A stretch of 64,000 nucleotides of DNA, taken from assembly GCF_004364335.1 (NCBI RefSeq), contig NZ_SOCR01000019.1:1-64000 (forward strand), read 5' to 3'. The notes under the pieces were generated by a model. The model saw only the letters and a list, made by a program, of their open reading frames with translations, searched no databases and was not told where the DNA came from. The stretch's first letter is position 1. Each line of letters starts with the position of its first letter. Origin of the DNA: Pseudomonas graminis (GTDB lineage Bacteria > Pseudomonadota > Gammaproteobacteria > Pseudomonadales > Pseudomonadaceae). Below, piece after piece: positions 54,497-62,035 of the stretch. The translations under genes and the position numbers were made by a program.

Positions 54497-54817
54497 TTAG
54501 AAAGGCGGGGCTTCTTCCAATACTTCGAATTCGTCCCGCACCTGGACGCGCGGATCGTTATCTGACGGCGCCTCCCACTTCAGCGTGACCGAACGGTCTT
54601 CATCGTTGAAAACCATCTCTATCCCATCCACCTCTGCGATTGCCCCCATCACGTCGTCCCACTCCCTGTCGCCGTCAGTCTCCAGCTTATGGATCGTCAC
54701 CCACATCTGATCCTGAGCGATCGGGTGGTTGATCATGCTTGCAACCCTTAGGTTCAGGCGCTCCAGGCCGGACATGGGCACGCGCTCTTGAGGCTTTTTC
54801 TTCTCTCGCAGGGACAT
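54497..54817 (-). CDS. DUF1654 domain-containing protein
   Basis: A 106-residue acidic protein of the Pseudomonas/phage DUF1654 family; the core LERLNLRVASMINHPIAQ...WVTIHKLETD and the closing RSVTLKWE are recognisable. Its function is not known, although members recur beside prophage repressors and SOS genes. AAGGAG lies seven bases before the ATG at 54817. An SOS-box-like sequence 18 bases upstream suggests LexA control. It is convergent with the repressor gene. Confidence 0.78.
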   Translation of the reverse strand: MSLREKKKPQERVPMSGLERLNLRVASMINHPIAQDQMWVTIHKLETDGDREWDDVMGAIAEVDGIEMVFNDEDRSVTLKWEAPSDNDPRVQVRDEFEVLEEAPPF

Positions 54818-54834
54818 CAGTTTCTCCTTGATTA

Positions 54835-54850
54835 CTGTATATGCGTACAG
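54835..54850 (-). promoter_or_regulatory. LexA (SOS) box upstream of the DUF1654 gene
   Basis: CTGTATATGCGTACAG keeps the CTG-N10-CAG frame and the alternating TA core of the LexA consensus, preceded by TTA. It ends 18 bases before the DUF1654 start, the right place to overlap its promoter. Confidence 0.7.
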
Positions 54851-54949
54851 CTTTCGTAAGCATACCGACAGTCAGCTGTTTGCAAAACCCCTGTCAGAAA
54901 TATCGACCTGCCTCGAGCGCCAACCACCCATTACAGACACGGAAATAAT

Positions 54950-54991
54950 TTAGCGTTAGCTATTGACGCATTAATTAGCGTTTGCTAATTT
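54950..54991 (+). promoter_or_regulatory. Repressed rightward promoter with two operators
   Basis: Operators TTAGCGTTAGCTAT (54950-54963) and TTAGCGTTTGCTAA (54975-54988) overlap a sigma-70-like promoter: TTGACG (54963-54968), 17 bases, TAATTT (54986-54991). They match the operator in front of the S24 repressor. Repressor binding would occlude both promoter elements, as at phage early promoters. Confidence 0.65.
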
Positions 54992-55313
54992 ACATCCATC
55001 GCAGCGAGATACCGCAGCGATAAATGACTGGTGAAGCCGCCAGATAGCCAGGGATCAGCGAAGTGGTCTCCCAGCCCCGATAAGGGACCGACTGGATTAA
55101 AGTTCTTTAAGCAGAACGGAATCACCGATTTCGCTGGCTGGCCTTGGTAACAGGGCCAGACGGGAAATCAACGGAGAAAGAGAGGGCAGCCAGGCGGGTG
55201 CACTAACACCCACAGGGATCGCCAGATCGCAGGCTGTACCTGCAAACAAGCCGAGGCCCTTACTCTCCGCGCGAGCGGGGCGGAGCCTGGCAGAAACCAA
55301 AAGGCTTCGCAGA
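54992..55313 (+). other. Long untranslated leader before com
   Basis: About 320 bases between the repressed promoter and com contain only a seven-codon ORF (ATG 55024) and several possible hairpins such as GGCCTTGGTAACAGGGCC. The antisense ORF 55097-55459 has no recognisable product. A long leader could allow antitermination or structural control, but the sequence alone does not show it. Confidence 0.4.
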
Positions 55314-55517
55314 ATGTTGAAAGATTGCAGATGTGGAAAGTGCAAAAGACTTCTCGCCCGTATAGGCGAGATGACGGAGCTCCAGATCAAGTGTTCCCGG
55401 TGCGGGACGTTGAACCATGTGAGGGCCACGTGCCCCGAGCTATCGCCTATGAGCGACATGAATGCGGAATTCTTCGCTAAAAATCATTCGACTCAAGGTA
55501 ATCAAAATGTCCAATAG
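55314..55517 (+). CDS. com: Com-family zinc-finger translational regulator
   Basis: A 67-residue protein with the Mu Com zinc-finger layout: CRCGKCKRLLAR near the N terminus and IKCSRCGTLNHV, giving the Cys pairs for zinc. In phage Mu, Com binds the com-mom mRNA and exposes the mom ribosome site. Here the com stop (55515-55517) lies 11 bases inside the downstream gene, a Mu-like overlap, but the downstream gene is a GH5 cellulase, not a mom DNA-modification gene. Translational activation of the cellulase is an inference. Confidence 0.85.
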   Translation: MLKDCRCGKCKRLLARIGEMTELQIKCSRCGTLNHVRATCPELSPMSDMNAEFFAKNHSTQGNQNVQ

Positions 55518-56679
55518 CAGCTCAGTAATCGCCCAGCTCAAAAACATTCCTCTGGTAGGAATCAACCTGGGTTCGGTCGCCAATGCTGGTCAAATCCTTC
55601 CAGGTTCGGCCGGCACTCATTATCAATGGCCTAATCAGGACACCATCACCCACTGGGTAAAGGATCTAGGCGTACGCCTGATTCGATTCCCTTTCGAGCT
55701 CCAACGTGCCATCCAGCTGTCGACGGTAGACGGTCTGCCCGGCCAAGGCGCAAACCTCAATCAGGCGTTCATCGATCAATGGCAGATCATGCTCAAACTG
55801 ATCAGAGAGGCGTCGAATGGTGAGGCTCGAATTATTCCCGATCCGCACCACTACATGCGCTTGCACCGCTATCAGACCGATGCGAACGGCCAGCTGACCG
55901 GCGCGCTTTACCCGAGCGATCAGGCGGGTAACCAAGACGGTTGGAAGGTCACTGAGCAGGTGCTGATTAAAGACGGGAATGCGGTTGGCGGTGGCTCTTG
56001 GAGCGCTGTTCATCTGGCAAACTTTCATCAGAAACTGGTCGTTGCATGCGATGACCCTATGGTTCTTGGTTGGGGGTTGGGCAACGAGCCCTATCCCAAC
56101 CCCAACGCCGGCGCAAAGGACTACATTACGTCGGGCGACTTGGAAACCCTTTACATCAACACGATGAATACCGTGCTGAAGGCCCTGCGCAACAGCTCCA
56201 AAAAGCCAGTCTTCATCTGTGGCTTGCAATACGCGAGTGCCAAGGACTGGGCGAGTGTCTCGGCGAATCTACAGTCGAAGATTGTGGATCCGGCGAATTC
56301 TATCGTGTGGGAAGCGCACGCCTATGCTGACGTCGATGGCGGATCGAGCGGTGCCTACAACGGCGACAACACCCAAATTTCGCCAACAGCGCTGCGCGAC
56401 CAAATCGTGGGTCCGTTTCTGACTTACGCCAAAGCCAACAAGATGGCGGCATTCATCGGCGAGACTGGCATTCCACCAACGGATGCTGGCCGTACCGCGC
56501 TGAAGAATCTGCTCGACAAAGCCAAGGCTGAGAAAATCCCCGTCACCCTATGGGTCGCGGGTCCGGGCACTGACGGCGAGAAGATGAGCCTTGAAGCGAG
56601 TAACCAAGCGGCAACCGTTACGATGTTGAAGCCATACTTCGCTGAGCGCATCACTCAGTGGGGTTACGCGCAAGCGTAG
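55507..56679 (+). CDS. GH5 family cellulase, no signal peptide
   Basis: A 390-residue (beta/alpha)8 glycoside hydrolase. The N terminus has the GH5 strand GINLGSV, RFPFE and DPHHYMRLHRY; the acid/base Glu194 is in GLGNEPYPNP and the nucleophile Glu319 in FIGETGIP. Family members hydrolyse beta-1,4-glucan. No signal peptide, carbohydrate-binding module or anchor is seen, so the enzyme would stay in the cytoplasm unless the cell lyses. ATG 55507 has AAGG upstream; an in-frame start at 55462 lies deep in com. A holin and cell-wall hydrolase follow within 1.3 kb. Confidence 0.85.
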   Translation: MSNSSSVIAQLKNIPLVGINLGSVANAGQILPGSAGTHYQWPNQDTITHWVKDLGVRLIRFPFELQRAIQLSTVDGLPGQGANLNQAFIDQWQIMLKLIREASNGEARIIPDPHHYMRLHRYQTDANGQLTGALYPSDQAGNQDGWKVTEQVLIKDGNAVGGGSWSAVHLANFHQKLVVACDDPMVLGWGLGNEPYPNPNAGAKDYITSGDLETLYINTMNTVLKALRNSSKKPVFICGLQYASAKDWASVSANLQSKIVDPANSIVWEAHAYADVDGGSSGAYNGDNTQISPTALRDQIVGPFLTYAKANKMAAFIGETGIPPTDAGRTALKNLLDKAKAEKIPVTLWVAGPGTDGEKMSLEASNQAATVTMLKPYFAERITQWGYAQA

Positions 56680-56696
56680 TCTCGCTAGCAGAGCCT

Positions 56697-56719
56697 GAGC
56701 CTCCCATTCCGGGAGGCTC
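56697..56719 (+). terminator. Hairpin after the cellulase gene
   Basis: GAGCCTCCC and GGGAGGCTC with a five-base loop lie 18 bases past the stop, without a strong T tract. It is a possible weak terminator or mRNA-protecting stem. Confidence 0.5.
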
Positions 56720-56828
56720 TCCTTCCCATTCTTTCAGTGACCGCGGGTGTGAACACCCGATCCGGAACGCTACATAACAGTACCCGCGCTGCTCCGACGG
56801 GCAGCGTGAACGACATGCACTTATTCAG

Positions 56829-56854
56829 AGCCTCGGCATTTGCCGGGGCTTTTT
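56829..56854 (+). terminator. Terminator upstream of the holin gene
   Basis: The stem AGCCTCGGC / GCCGGGGCT is followed by TTTT. It divides the cellulase from the lysis genes; expression of the latter would need read-through or its own promoter in 56855-56954, where I see none clearly. Confidence 0.75.
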
Positions 56855-56954
56855 CGTATTCAGCCCCGCCACGTTCATCGCTCCGAGTAGGGATTGCTGA
56901 GGGGCGGACCCATTCCCCGAGCCCGAGAGGGCGTACTGTCGGAGGTCGACGAAG

Positions 56955-57272
56955 ATGCCGGAAAAAACACCTGACTTCTGGGCGCACGTCTGGCTGATCA
57001 TCACGACGCCGCTCTGGCAAGGAGCAATCATCGCCGCAACCATTTCTCTGTTGCGCGTGCTTTATGAAGGCAAAGAAGCCAACAAATGGCGCGTCGTGCT
57101 TGAGGCGCTGATCTGTGGTGCATTGAGCCTGTCAGCCAGCAGCGTCATCGAATGGATGGCCTGGCCATCGAGTCTGTCCGTCGCCGCCGGCGGCACCATA
57201 GGGTTCATCGGCGTGACGGCGATCCGCGAGCTGATCATCCGGTTCCTCGGACGCAAGGCGGATTCGTTATGA
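56955..57272 (+). CDS. Phage holin-like membrane protein
   Basis: A 105-residue protein with three predicted helices (about 13-35, 47-66, 70-92), a charged N terminus MPEKTPDFW and the C-terminal RELIIRFLGRKADSL, resembling lambda-type/phage holins of Pseudomonas prophages and tailocins. It would form inner-membrane lesions releasing cytoplasmic proteins. GGAGG lies nine bases before the ATG. Its stop overlaps the ATG of the next reading frame, a coupling usual in lysis cassettes. Confidence 0.8.
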   Translation: MPEKTPDFWAHVWLIITTPLWQGAIIAATISLLRVLYEGKEANKWRVVLEALICGALSLSASSVIEWMAWPSSLSVAAGGTIGFIGVTAIRELIIRFLGRKADSL

Positions 57273-57474
57273 GCCTCGGGCCCATTGTCGCTGTAGCCAA
57301 GCTGGTTCTGCATTGCGAGCCATTGCAGCCGCCATGGTCATTGCAATCGTGATGGGACTGCTGATTGCGCTCCGGCAGATTCGCGTTGTCAGTCTGCAGG
57401 GTGCCATCGCCCTCGAGCGTGACGCGCGGCAGACCGCCCCCAAAAGCACATCCGATCGTCTAGCCCGCCGTTGA
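57269..57474 (+). pseudogene. Small lysis-module membrane protein, apparently frameshifted
   Basis: The ATG at 57269 overlaps the holin stop (ATGA) and reads MSLGPIVAVAKLVL, then fails at 57352. Another frame, offset by one missing base near 57310, continues RAIAAAMVIAIVMGLLIALRQIR and ends at 57474 with DRLARR. Joined, they give a protein of about 68 residues with one membrane helix, the size of small lysis accessory proteins. A separate start at ATG 57334 (46 residues) has no ribosome site. I favour a one-base deletion; a sequencing error is possible. Confidence 0.55.
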
Positions 57475-57501
57475 GCGGACTTTTTCGCCTGGAGAATAAT
57501 C

Positions 57502-57927
57502 ATGACCGTGACTGACAAAGATCGCGACGTCCTCGCTCGCACGCTGTATGGCGAAGCTCGCGGGGAGGGCCTTGCCGGAATGCTGGCCGTGGCCTGGACG
57601 ATCCGCAACCGAGTGAACGATGGACAGGAAAAGTCATGGTGGGGGGAGGGCTACGCCGGGGTATGCCAAAAGCCCTATCAGTTCAGTTGCTGGAACAAGG
57701 ACGATCCAAACTATCCATTCCTGAGCGGCGCGCGACAGATCCCGTTCCGCGATTTGGCGCAGTGCCAAATCGCTGCTGACCTGGTGATCGACGGCAAGGT
57801 GCCAGACCCCACCGGTGGGGCGACTCACTACTACGCGACCACTTTGTCGAGGGCTCCGGCGTGGGCAGCCAGCGCCAAGCGGACTCTGAAACTCGGGAAC
57901 CACATGTTTTTCAAGGGCGTTCCCTGA
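57502..57927 (+). CDS. SleB-type cell wall hydrolase
   Basis: A 141-residue single-domain enzyme of the Hydrolase_2/SleB family that cleaves peptidoglycan. The catalytic Glu is in TLYGEARGEGLAGMLAVAWTI, and the KPYQFSCWNKDDPN and GGATHYYATTL segments are typical of phage-borne endolysins of this family. No signal peptide is seen, consistent with release through a holin. GGAG precedes the ATG at seven bases. It is the last gene before the right att-like repeat. Confidence 0.88.
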   Translation: MTVTDKDRDVLARTLYGEARGEGLAGMLAVAWTIRNRVNDGQEKSWWGEGYAGVCQKPYQFSCWNKDDPNYPFLSGARQIPFRDLAQCQIAADLVIDGKVPDPTGGATHYYATTLSRAPAWAASAKRTLKLGNHMFFKGVP

Positions 57928-58032
57928 TCCGCAGCACAGTCATCAGCAAGCCGTCCGGGGCAGGCTCGCCGTTGAGCGCCCGGCCCCTCACCGTAAACGT
58001 TTCGCCAGCCCGCAGTCCTGCTGAACTACCCG

Positions 58033-58086
58033 CCGCCAAACACGGTAAAAAACCCCGCATCTGCGGGGCTTTTTACGTTTCCGGGG
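58033..58086. repeat. Right direct repeat matching tRNA-Ser 3' flank (att-like)
   Basis: CCGCCAAACAC, then a terminator (AAAAACCCCGC / GCGGGGCTTTTT), then CGTTTCCGGGG, parallel to 53405-53457 in order and length (54 versus 53 bases), with differences concentrated in the stem. It also serves as a bidirectional terminator for the convergent chemoreceptor gene. Confidence 0.65.
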
Positions 58087-58135
58087 GGTGGCATGGGCCC
58101 TGGAACCCGCTTCAGAGCGTCAAAGCAGCGAGGGG

Positions 58136-59761
58136 CTAAAGCCGGAACTTGCCGACCATGTCGTTGAGCCTGACCGCGAGTTTCGACAGCTCGTTGCTGG
58201 CTTCCAGTGTCTGTCTCGCGCCCTCTGTGCTTTGCATGGCCAGATCGCGAATGCTTACCAGGTTTCTGTCGACATCGCGGGCAACGTGCGCCTGTTCCTC
58301 CGAAGCCGTCGCAATCTGCATATTTCGTTCATTGATCTCCAGCACCGCATCGGTGATCAGGCGCAGGGACGAGCCGGCGTCTTTCGCAGAGGTCAGCGTG
58401 CTGTGAACCTCCTGTCTGCTTTTGTCCATGGACGCCACCGCAGCGGCAGACCCTGACTGGACCTTGGTGATCATCTGCTCGATTTCCTGAGTAGACAGTT
58501 GGGTCCTGTGCGCCAGTGCCCGTACCTCGTCCGCCACCACAGCAAAGCCGCGTCCCTGTTCCCCGGCGCGCGCCGCTTCAATCGCCGCGTTCAACGCGAG
58601 TAGGTTTGTCTGCTCGGCGATGGCCCGGATGACGCTCAGCACTTTTGTAATATCGTCAGCCTGGCTGGCCAGGGCCTTGACCTGTACCACAGAGTTGTCC
58701 ACGAGGTCGGCGAGGTTCGTCATGGCCGTCACCGTGTGGACCACCCTGCGGTTGCCCTCTTCAGCAGATGTGCTGGATGACTGTGCGGCCTCGGACGTTG
58801 AGTTCGCATTTCTCGCCACTTCTTCCACTGCCGCACTCATCTCGGTGACCGCAGTGGCAGCCTGTTCGATCTCGCTGTTCTGTCTTTGAAGTGTCCGGTC
58901 TGCGCTTTCGGTGATCGATGTCATTTCGACGGAGGCGGTGCTCAGTTGGTCGGCTGCTCCCGATATCTCCGTTATCGTGGTCTTTAAATTGCCGGCCATG
59001 AGATTGAGCGCAATCATCAAACTGGATACCTCATCCCGCCCCGTCACGGCGAGGACGCCGGAGAGGTCGCCCGTTGCGATCTTCTCCGCGAAGGTCAATG
59101 AGCTGGCGACCGGCTTTACGATACTTCGGGTGAGGGCATACGCCAGGCCTATGGTCAGAGCCGAGGCAGCCAACACGACGGAGACAAGCACCATAATGCT
59201 GTGGCTGTAAACCTCTGCAGCGCGATGCCCTGCGCTGACGGCATTCTGTGAATTGATGTCACGCAGCGTGGTGAGCTCTGCCTGATACTGCGTCGCGGTC
59301 TGCGCTTGCTCGGTGTTGGCGAAGTCCAGTGCGCTTTGATGGTCGGATTTATTCAGCGCAATGATATTTTTGACGCCTGATATGTATTTTTCCATCAGGG
59401 CGTTTGCTATTTGAAACTGCCGTTTATCTTCGTCGTTGGTGACCAGATGCGCCCGGTAATAGCCCGTCTTCTCATCGAGCGTAGCGATGTATTGGAAAAT
59501 ATTATCCGTGACCTTGCGTTCTGCATCCGGGCCCGACACCGCCAATAACCGTACGCTTTCCAGTCGGGTATGCAGCAGTGCAATCTGAATATCGTCGATC
59601 ACCTGAATGCTGGGAACCACGTCAGTTTCCAGGCTTTGCTCAGTGGCACGCATTTCATCAATTTGAACGTACGCGAATACGCCAAGGCCTAGCAGAATGA
59701 GCGTAATGAGACCAAAGCAAAGCAGCGCTCTGGTTGAAATCTTGAAGTTTTGTAGTTGCAT
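58136..59761 (-). CDS. Methyl-accepting chemotaxis protein, 4HB sensor
   Basis: A 541-residue chemoreceptor: TM1 about 12-32, a periplasmic four-helix-bundle (4HB_MCP) sensor about 33-190, TM2 about 192-212, HAMP, and the signalling hairpin with QTNLLALNAAIEAARAGE at the tip. The ATG at 59761 (MQLQNFKISTRALL) has GGAGAG upstream. It is monocistronic. The ligand is unknown. It differs from the receptor at 4640 in its sensor domain, although the signalling tips are the same. Confidence 0.92.
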   Translation of the reverse strand: MQLQNFKISTRALLCFGLITLILLGLGVFAYVQIDEMRATEQSLETDVVPSIQVIDDIQIALLHTRLESVRLLAVSGPDAERKVTDNIFQYIATLDEKTGYYRAHLVTNDEDKRQFQIANALMEKYISGVKNIIALNKSDHQSALDFANTEQAQTATQYQAELTTLRDINSQNAVSAGHRAAEVYSHSIMVLVSVVLAASALTIGLAYALTRSIVKPVASSLTFAEKIATGDLSGVLAVTGRDEVSSLMIALNLMAGNLKTTITEISGAADQLSTASVEMTSITESADRTLQRQNSEIEQAATAVTEMSAAVEEVARNANSTSEAAQSSSTSAEEGNRRVVHTVTAMTNLADLVDNSVVQVKALASQADDITKVLSVIRAIAEQTNLLALNAAIEAARAGEQGRGFAVVADEVRALAHRTQLSTQEIEQMITKVQSGSAAAVASMDKSRQEVHSTLTSAKDAGSSLRLITDAVLEINERNMQIATASEEQAHVARDVDRNLVSIRDLAMQSTEGARQTLEASNELSKLAVRLNDMVGKFRL

Positions 59762-60023
59762 GGGGTCTCTCCAGAGCTCCAAAGGAAGGCGCTGAGGTCC
59801 GTTCCAGCAACCACCGTGTCTGCCGGATTCTCGATTACTTAAGGTACGTCCAGCGGATAGACGGGCATATGGCTATCATGGTCGCGTGTTTGCGCAGTGC
59901 TCAATAATCAATTAACTAATTCTTCATTTAATACCGCCAATGCGTTTGCAAACGGGGCGAGCCTGAGGCGATTATCGCTTCTCGGGATCGTCCCGAAATA
60001 CCTGCCAACCATTAAGGAACACC

Positions 60024-60908
60024 ATGCCGTTTAAAGACCTTTGCCTGGCATTGCTGGTCATCATTGCGTGGGGTTTGAATTTCATCGTGATCAAGTACGG
60101 GCTGGATGGCCTGCCGCCGATGTTGCTGGGCGCGCTGCGGTTTACGCTGGTCGCGATTCCCGCCGTGTTCTTTATCCGTCGTCCGCAGTTGCCTTGGTTT
60201 TGGCTCCTTGCGTACGGCGCGACCATTTCTTTCGGTCAGTTCGCCTTTCTATTCGAGAGCATGGCCCATGGCATGCCACCGGGGTTGGCGTCCTTGCTGT
60301 TGCAAGCGCAGGCATTCTTCACGCTGCTGTTCGCGGCGATATTCATCGGTGAGAAATTACGCATTTTCAGCGTGGCGGGCTTACTCATCGCCGCTGGCGG
60401 TCTGACCCTGATCGGCATGGGCACGGGGGCTGCGACACCGCTGCTGGCGGTGTTGCTGGTGTTATGCGCGGCTTCGATGTGGGCGTTGGGCAATATCATC
60501 ACGCGCCGGTTTGGGAACGTCGATCTCGTTGCCCTGGTGGTCTGGGGCGCGATTGTTCCGCCGCTGCCGTTTCTCGCCATGTCGTTGTGGCTAGAGGGGC
60601 CTGCGCTCATTGAACATTCGTTGCTTAACCTGGGATGGAGTTCGGTGCTGTCGCTGGCTTACCTGGCTTTCGTCGCCACGCTTTTCGGTTACATCAGCTG
60701 GAGCAAGCTGCTGTCTCGCTATCCAGCGGGCAAGGTCGCGCCGTTTTCCCTGCTGGTGCCGGTGGTCGGCCTGAGTTCATCAGCATTGGTGCTGGGCGAG
60801 CGACTCAGCGTCCTGCAATGCGCGGGGGGTGTGCTGGTGATGCTGGGGCTGACGGTCAATCTGCTCGGGCCCAAGCTGTTCAGCCGTGGGCGACAAGCGA
60901 CCGCTTGA
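60024..60908 (+). CDS. eamA: EamA/DMT family exporter
   Basis: A 294-residue inner-membrane protein of ten helices formed by two EamA repeats (about 5-135 and 145-285). The first repeat shows WGLNFIVIKYGLDGLPPMLLGALRF, and the second has WALGNIITRRFG and LGERLSVLQCAGGVLVMLGL. It is closest to O-acetylserine/cysteine exporters (E. coli EamA/YdeD), but substrate assignment by homology is weak in this family. AAGGA precedes the ATG. Upstream, 260 bases divergent from the chemoreceptor hold no other feature. Confidence 0.85.
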   Translation: MPFKDLCLALLVIIAWGLNFIVIKYGLDGLPPMLLGALRFTLVAIPAVFFIRRPQLPWFWLLAYGATISFGQFAFLFESMAHGMPPGLASLLLQAQAFFTLLFAAIFIGEKLRIFSVAGLLIAAGGLTLIGMGTGAATPLLAVLLVLCAASMWALGNIITRRFGNVDLVALVVWGAIVPPLPFLAMSLWLEGPALIEHSLLNLGWSSVLSLAYLAFVATLFGYISWSKLLSRYPAGKVAPFSLLVPVVGLSSSALVLGERLSVLQCAGGVLVMLGLTVNLLGPKLFSRGRQATA

Positions 60909-60988
60909 TGTGCGGGGATCAGGGTTTCGCGATGCAAACCCGATTCAGGCAGTTGCGCCGTCCAGGGACGGCGCCCCTTCCGATCAGC

Positions 60989-61438
60989 TTACTGGGGAGC
61001 CGGCCCAAAGCGGTTATCGCCTTTCTGACCTTCCGTAGCCAGGAACACGATGTTGGCGAACGGCACAATGAGCCACCAGCCGCTGCGATCAGTGTCGTGC
61101 AGTCGGCGAACGCCAACGGCGAGGGAGGGTATCAATAACGCAAGGCTATACACATTCGAGATCATTGAATTGCTGCCGATGATGGCGTCGACAACGGCAA
61201 GCGCGATTGAGATCAGGAAGCTGATCAGGAAAAACATCCAGTATTCCTTGCGCCGCGCCCTCCCACTGAACACCGCGTACTTTTTCAGAACGTCTACATA
61301 CCAGTGAAAAAAACCTGGCTGGGCGACAACTGCAGCACTATTGCCGCCGCCTGCGTACGCCAACTGCGGTGCGCCGCACTGCGGGCACGTGACAGCACCA
61401 TCACTGATTTCCTTTGCACAACCACGACAAAATGCCAT
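60989..61438 (-). CDS. DUF805 membrane protein with N-terminal zinc ribbon
   Basis: A 149-residue protein: zinc ribbon at residues 1-25 (FCRGCAKEISDGAVTCPQCGA, two CxxC knuckles), then a DUF805 domain with three to four helices (FFLISFLISIALAVVDAIIG) and the conserved RRLHDTDRSGWWLI. The function is unknown. The ATG at 61438 is chosen because the zinc ribbon begins there; the longer frame reads upstream non-coding DNA. Its zinc ribbon is closely related to that of the broken gene next to it. Confidence 0.82.
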   Translation of the reverse strand: MAFCRGCAKEISDGAVTCPQCGAPQLAYAGGGNSAAVVAQPGFFHWYVDVLKKYAVFSGRARRKEYWMFFLISFLISIALAVVDAIIGSNSMISNVYSLALLIPSLAVGVRRLHDTDRSGWWLIVPFANIVFLATEGQKGDNRFGPAPQ

Positions 61439-61454
61439 TTGAATCTTCCTTTGA

Positions 61455-61824
61455 TTAATTAACACACAGTCCAACGAAAACAAGCAGCGAAACACCGGAT
61501 AACACAGTCCCGGCGATGGCCATGCCATAGCCTGGTCTTTTGGTGTTGATAGTGATGATCCCCAGAATCAGGGCGACGACGGAGAACAGGCCCAGGCCCT
61601 GAATCGTCTCAAGGTCCCACTCGCCTTGGTCAAAGAGCGCAAGCGTGCACACGATACTGAGCACGAGCGAAATGATTGCCATCCAGGGAGAGCGTACGTT
61701 TGCAGGGGGGGGTGTTGCTGAGGTGAAGTGTTGCTGAGGTGATTTGACTTGCGCCACATTGCGGGCAAGTGACTGCCGTTTCATGCAGCTCCTTTGCACC
61801 GCCACGACAAAATACCATCGCCAT
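61455..61824 (-). pseudogene. Zinc-ribbon membrane protein (DUF4190-like), frameshifted
   Basis: The N-terminal frame from ATG 61824 gives MAMVFCRGGAKELHETAVTC and the second CxxC (CPQC), then loses frame; the C-terminal half in another frame gives PPPANVRSPWMAIISLVL, and two further helices end GYGMAIAGTVLSGVSLLVFVGLCVN. A 16-nt tandem duplication (61712-61742) lies exactly at the break: removing one copy restores a single frame of about 118 residues. A G8 run (61705-61712) adjoins it. The first knuckle reads CRGG instead of CRGC, so zinc binding may already be lost. AGGGA precedes the ATG. Confidence 0.7.
61712..61742. repeat. 16-nt tandem duplication next to a G8 tract
   Basis: GTGTTGCTGAGGTGA occurs at 61712-61726 and 61728-61742, a 16-base period not divisible by three. 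It adjoins eight G at 61705-61712, within the frameshifted gene. Confidence 0.9.
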
Positions 61825-62016
61825 CTCATATCCCTATAGTAGAAAGGCTTGTAGGTGCATGTCGGCTGCCCGGCTGAAATCTTTAGAAAAGATTTTGTAG
61901 GCATCCCTCGCGGCCTGTCGCGAACCCCGCACCCCCGTCATTGCAGAGCATTTGGCCGCCCGTTCATCCCCTTACAATACCAGCCCTTGCAAGACGAATC
62001 AGAAACCTTAACAACT

Positions 62017-62035
62017 GATAACGCTTTGCATTACC
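62017..62035. promoter_or_regulatory. Weak Fur-box-like site before the TonB receptor
   Basis: GATAACGCTTTGCATTACC matches the 19-bp Fur consensus GATAATGATAATCATTATC at 13 positions, 120 bases upstream of the receptor start. The rest of the 329-base gap (61825-62153) shows no gene. Confidence 0.4.

Noticed and set aside
55097..55459. 120-codon antisense ORF across the com leader
   Set aside because: It overlaps com, has no recognisable domain and runs against the likely rightward transcript.
56737..56997. 86-codon ORF upstream of the holin
   Set aside because: It spans a terminator and the holin ribosome site and has no recognisable features.
57861..58139. 92-codon ORF overlapping the end of the SleB gene
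   Set aside because: It runs through the att-like repeat and terminator, with no lipobox or membrane segment to support an Rz1-type gene.
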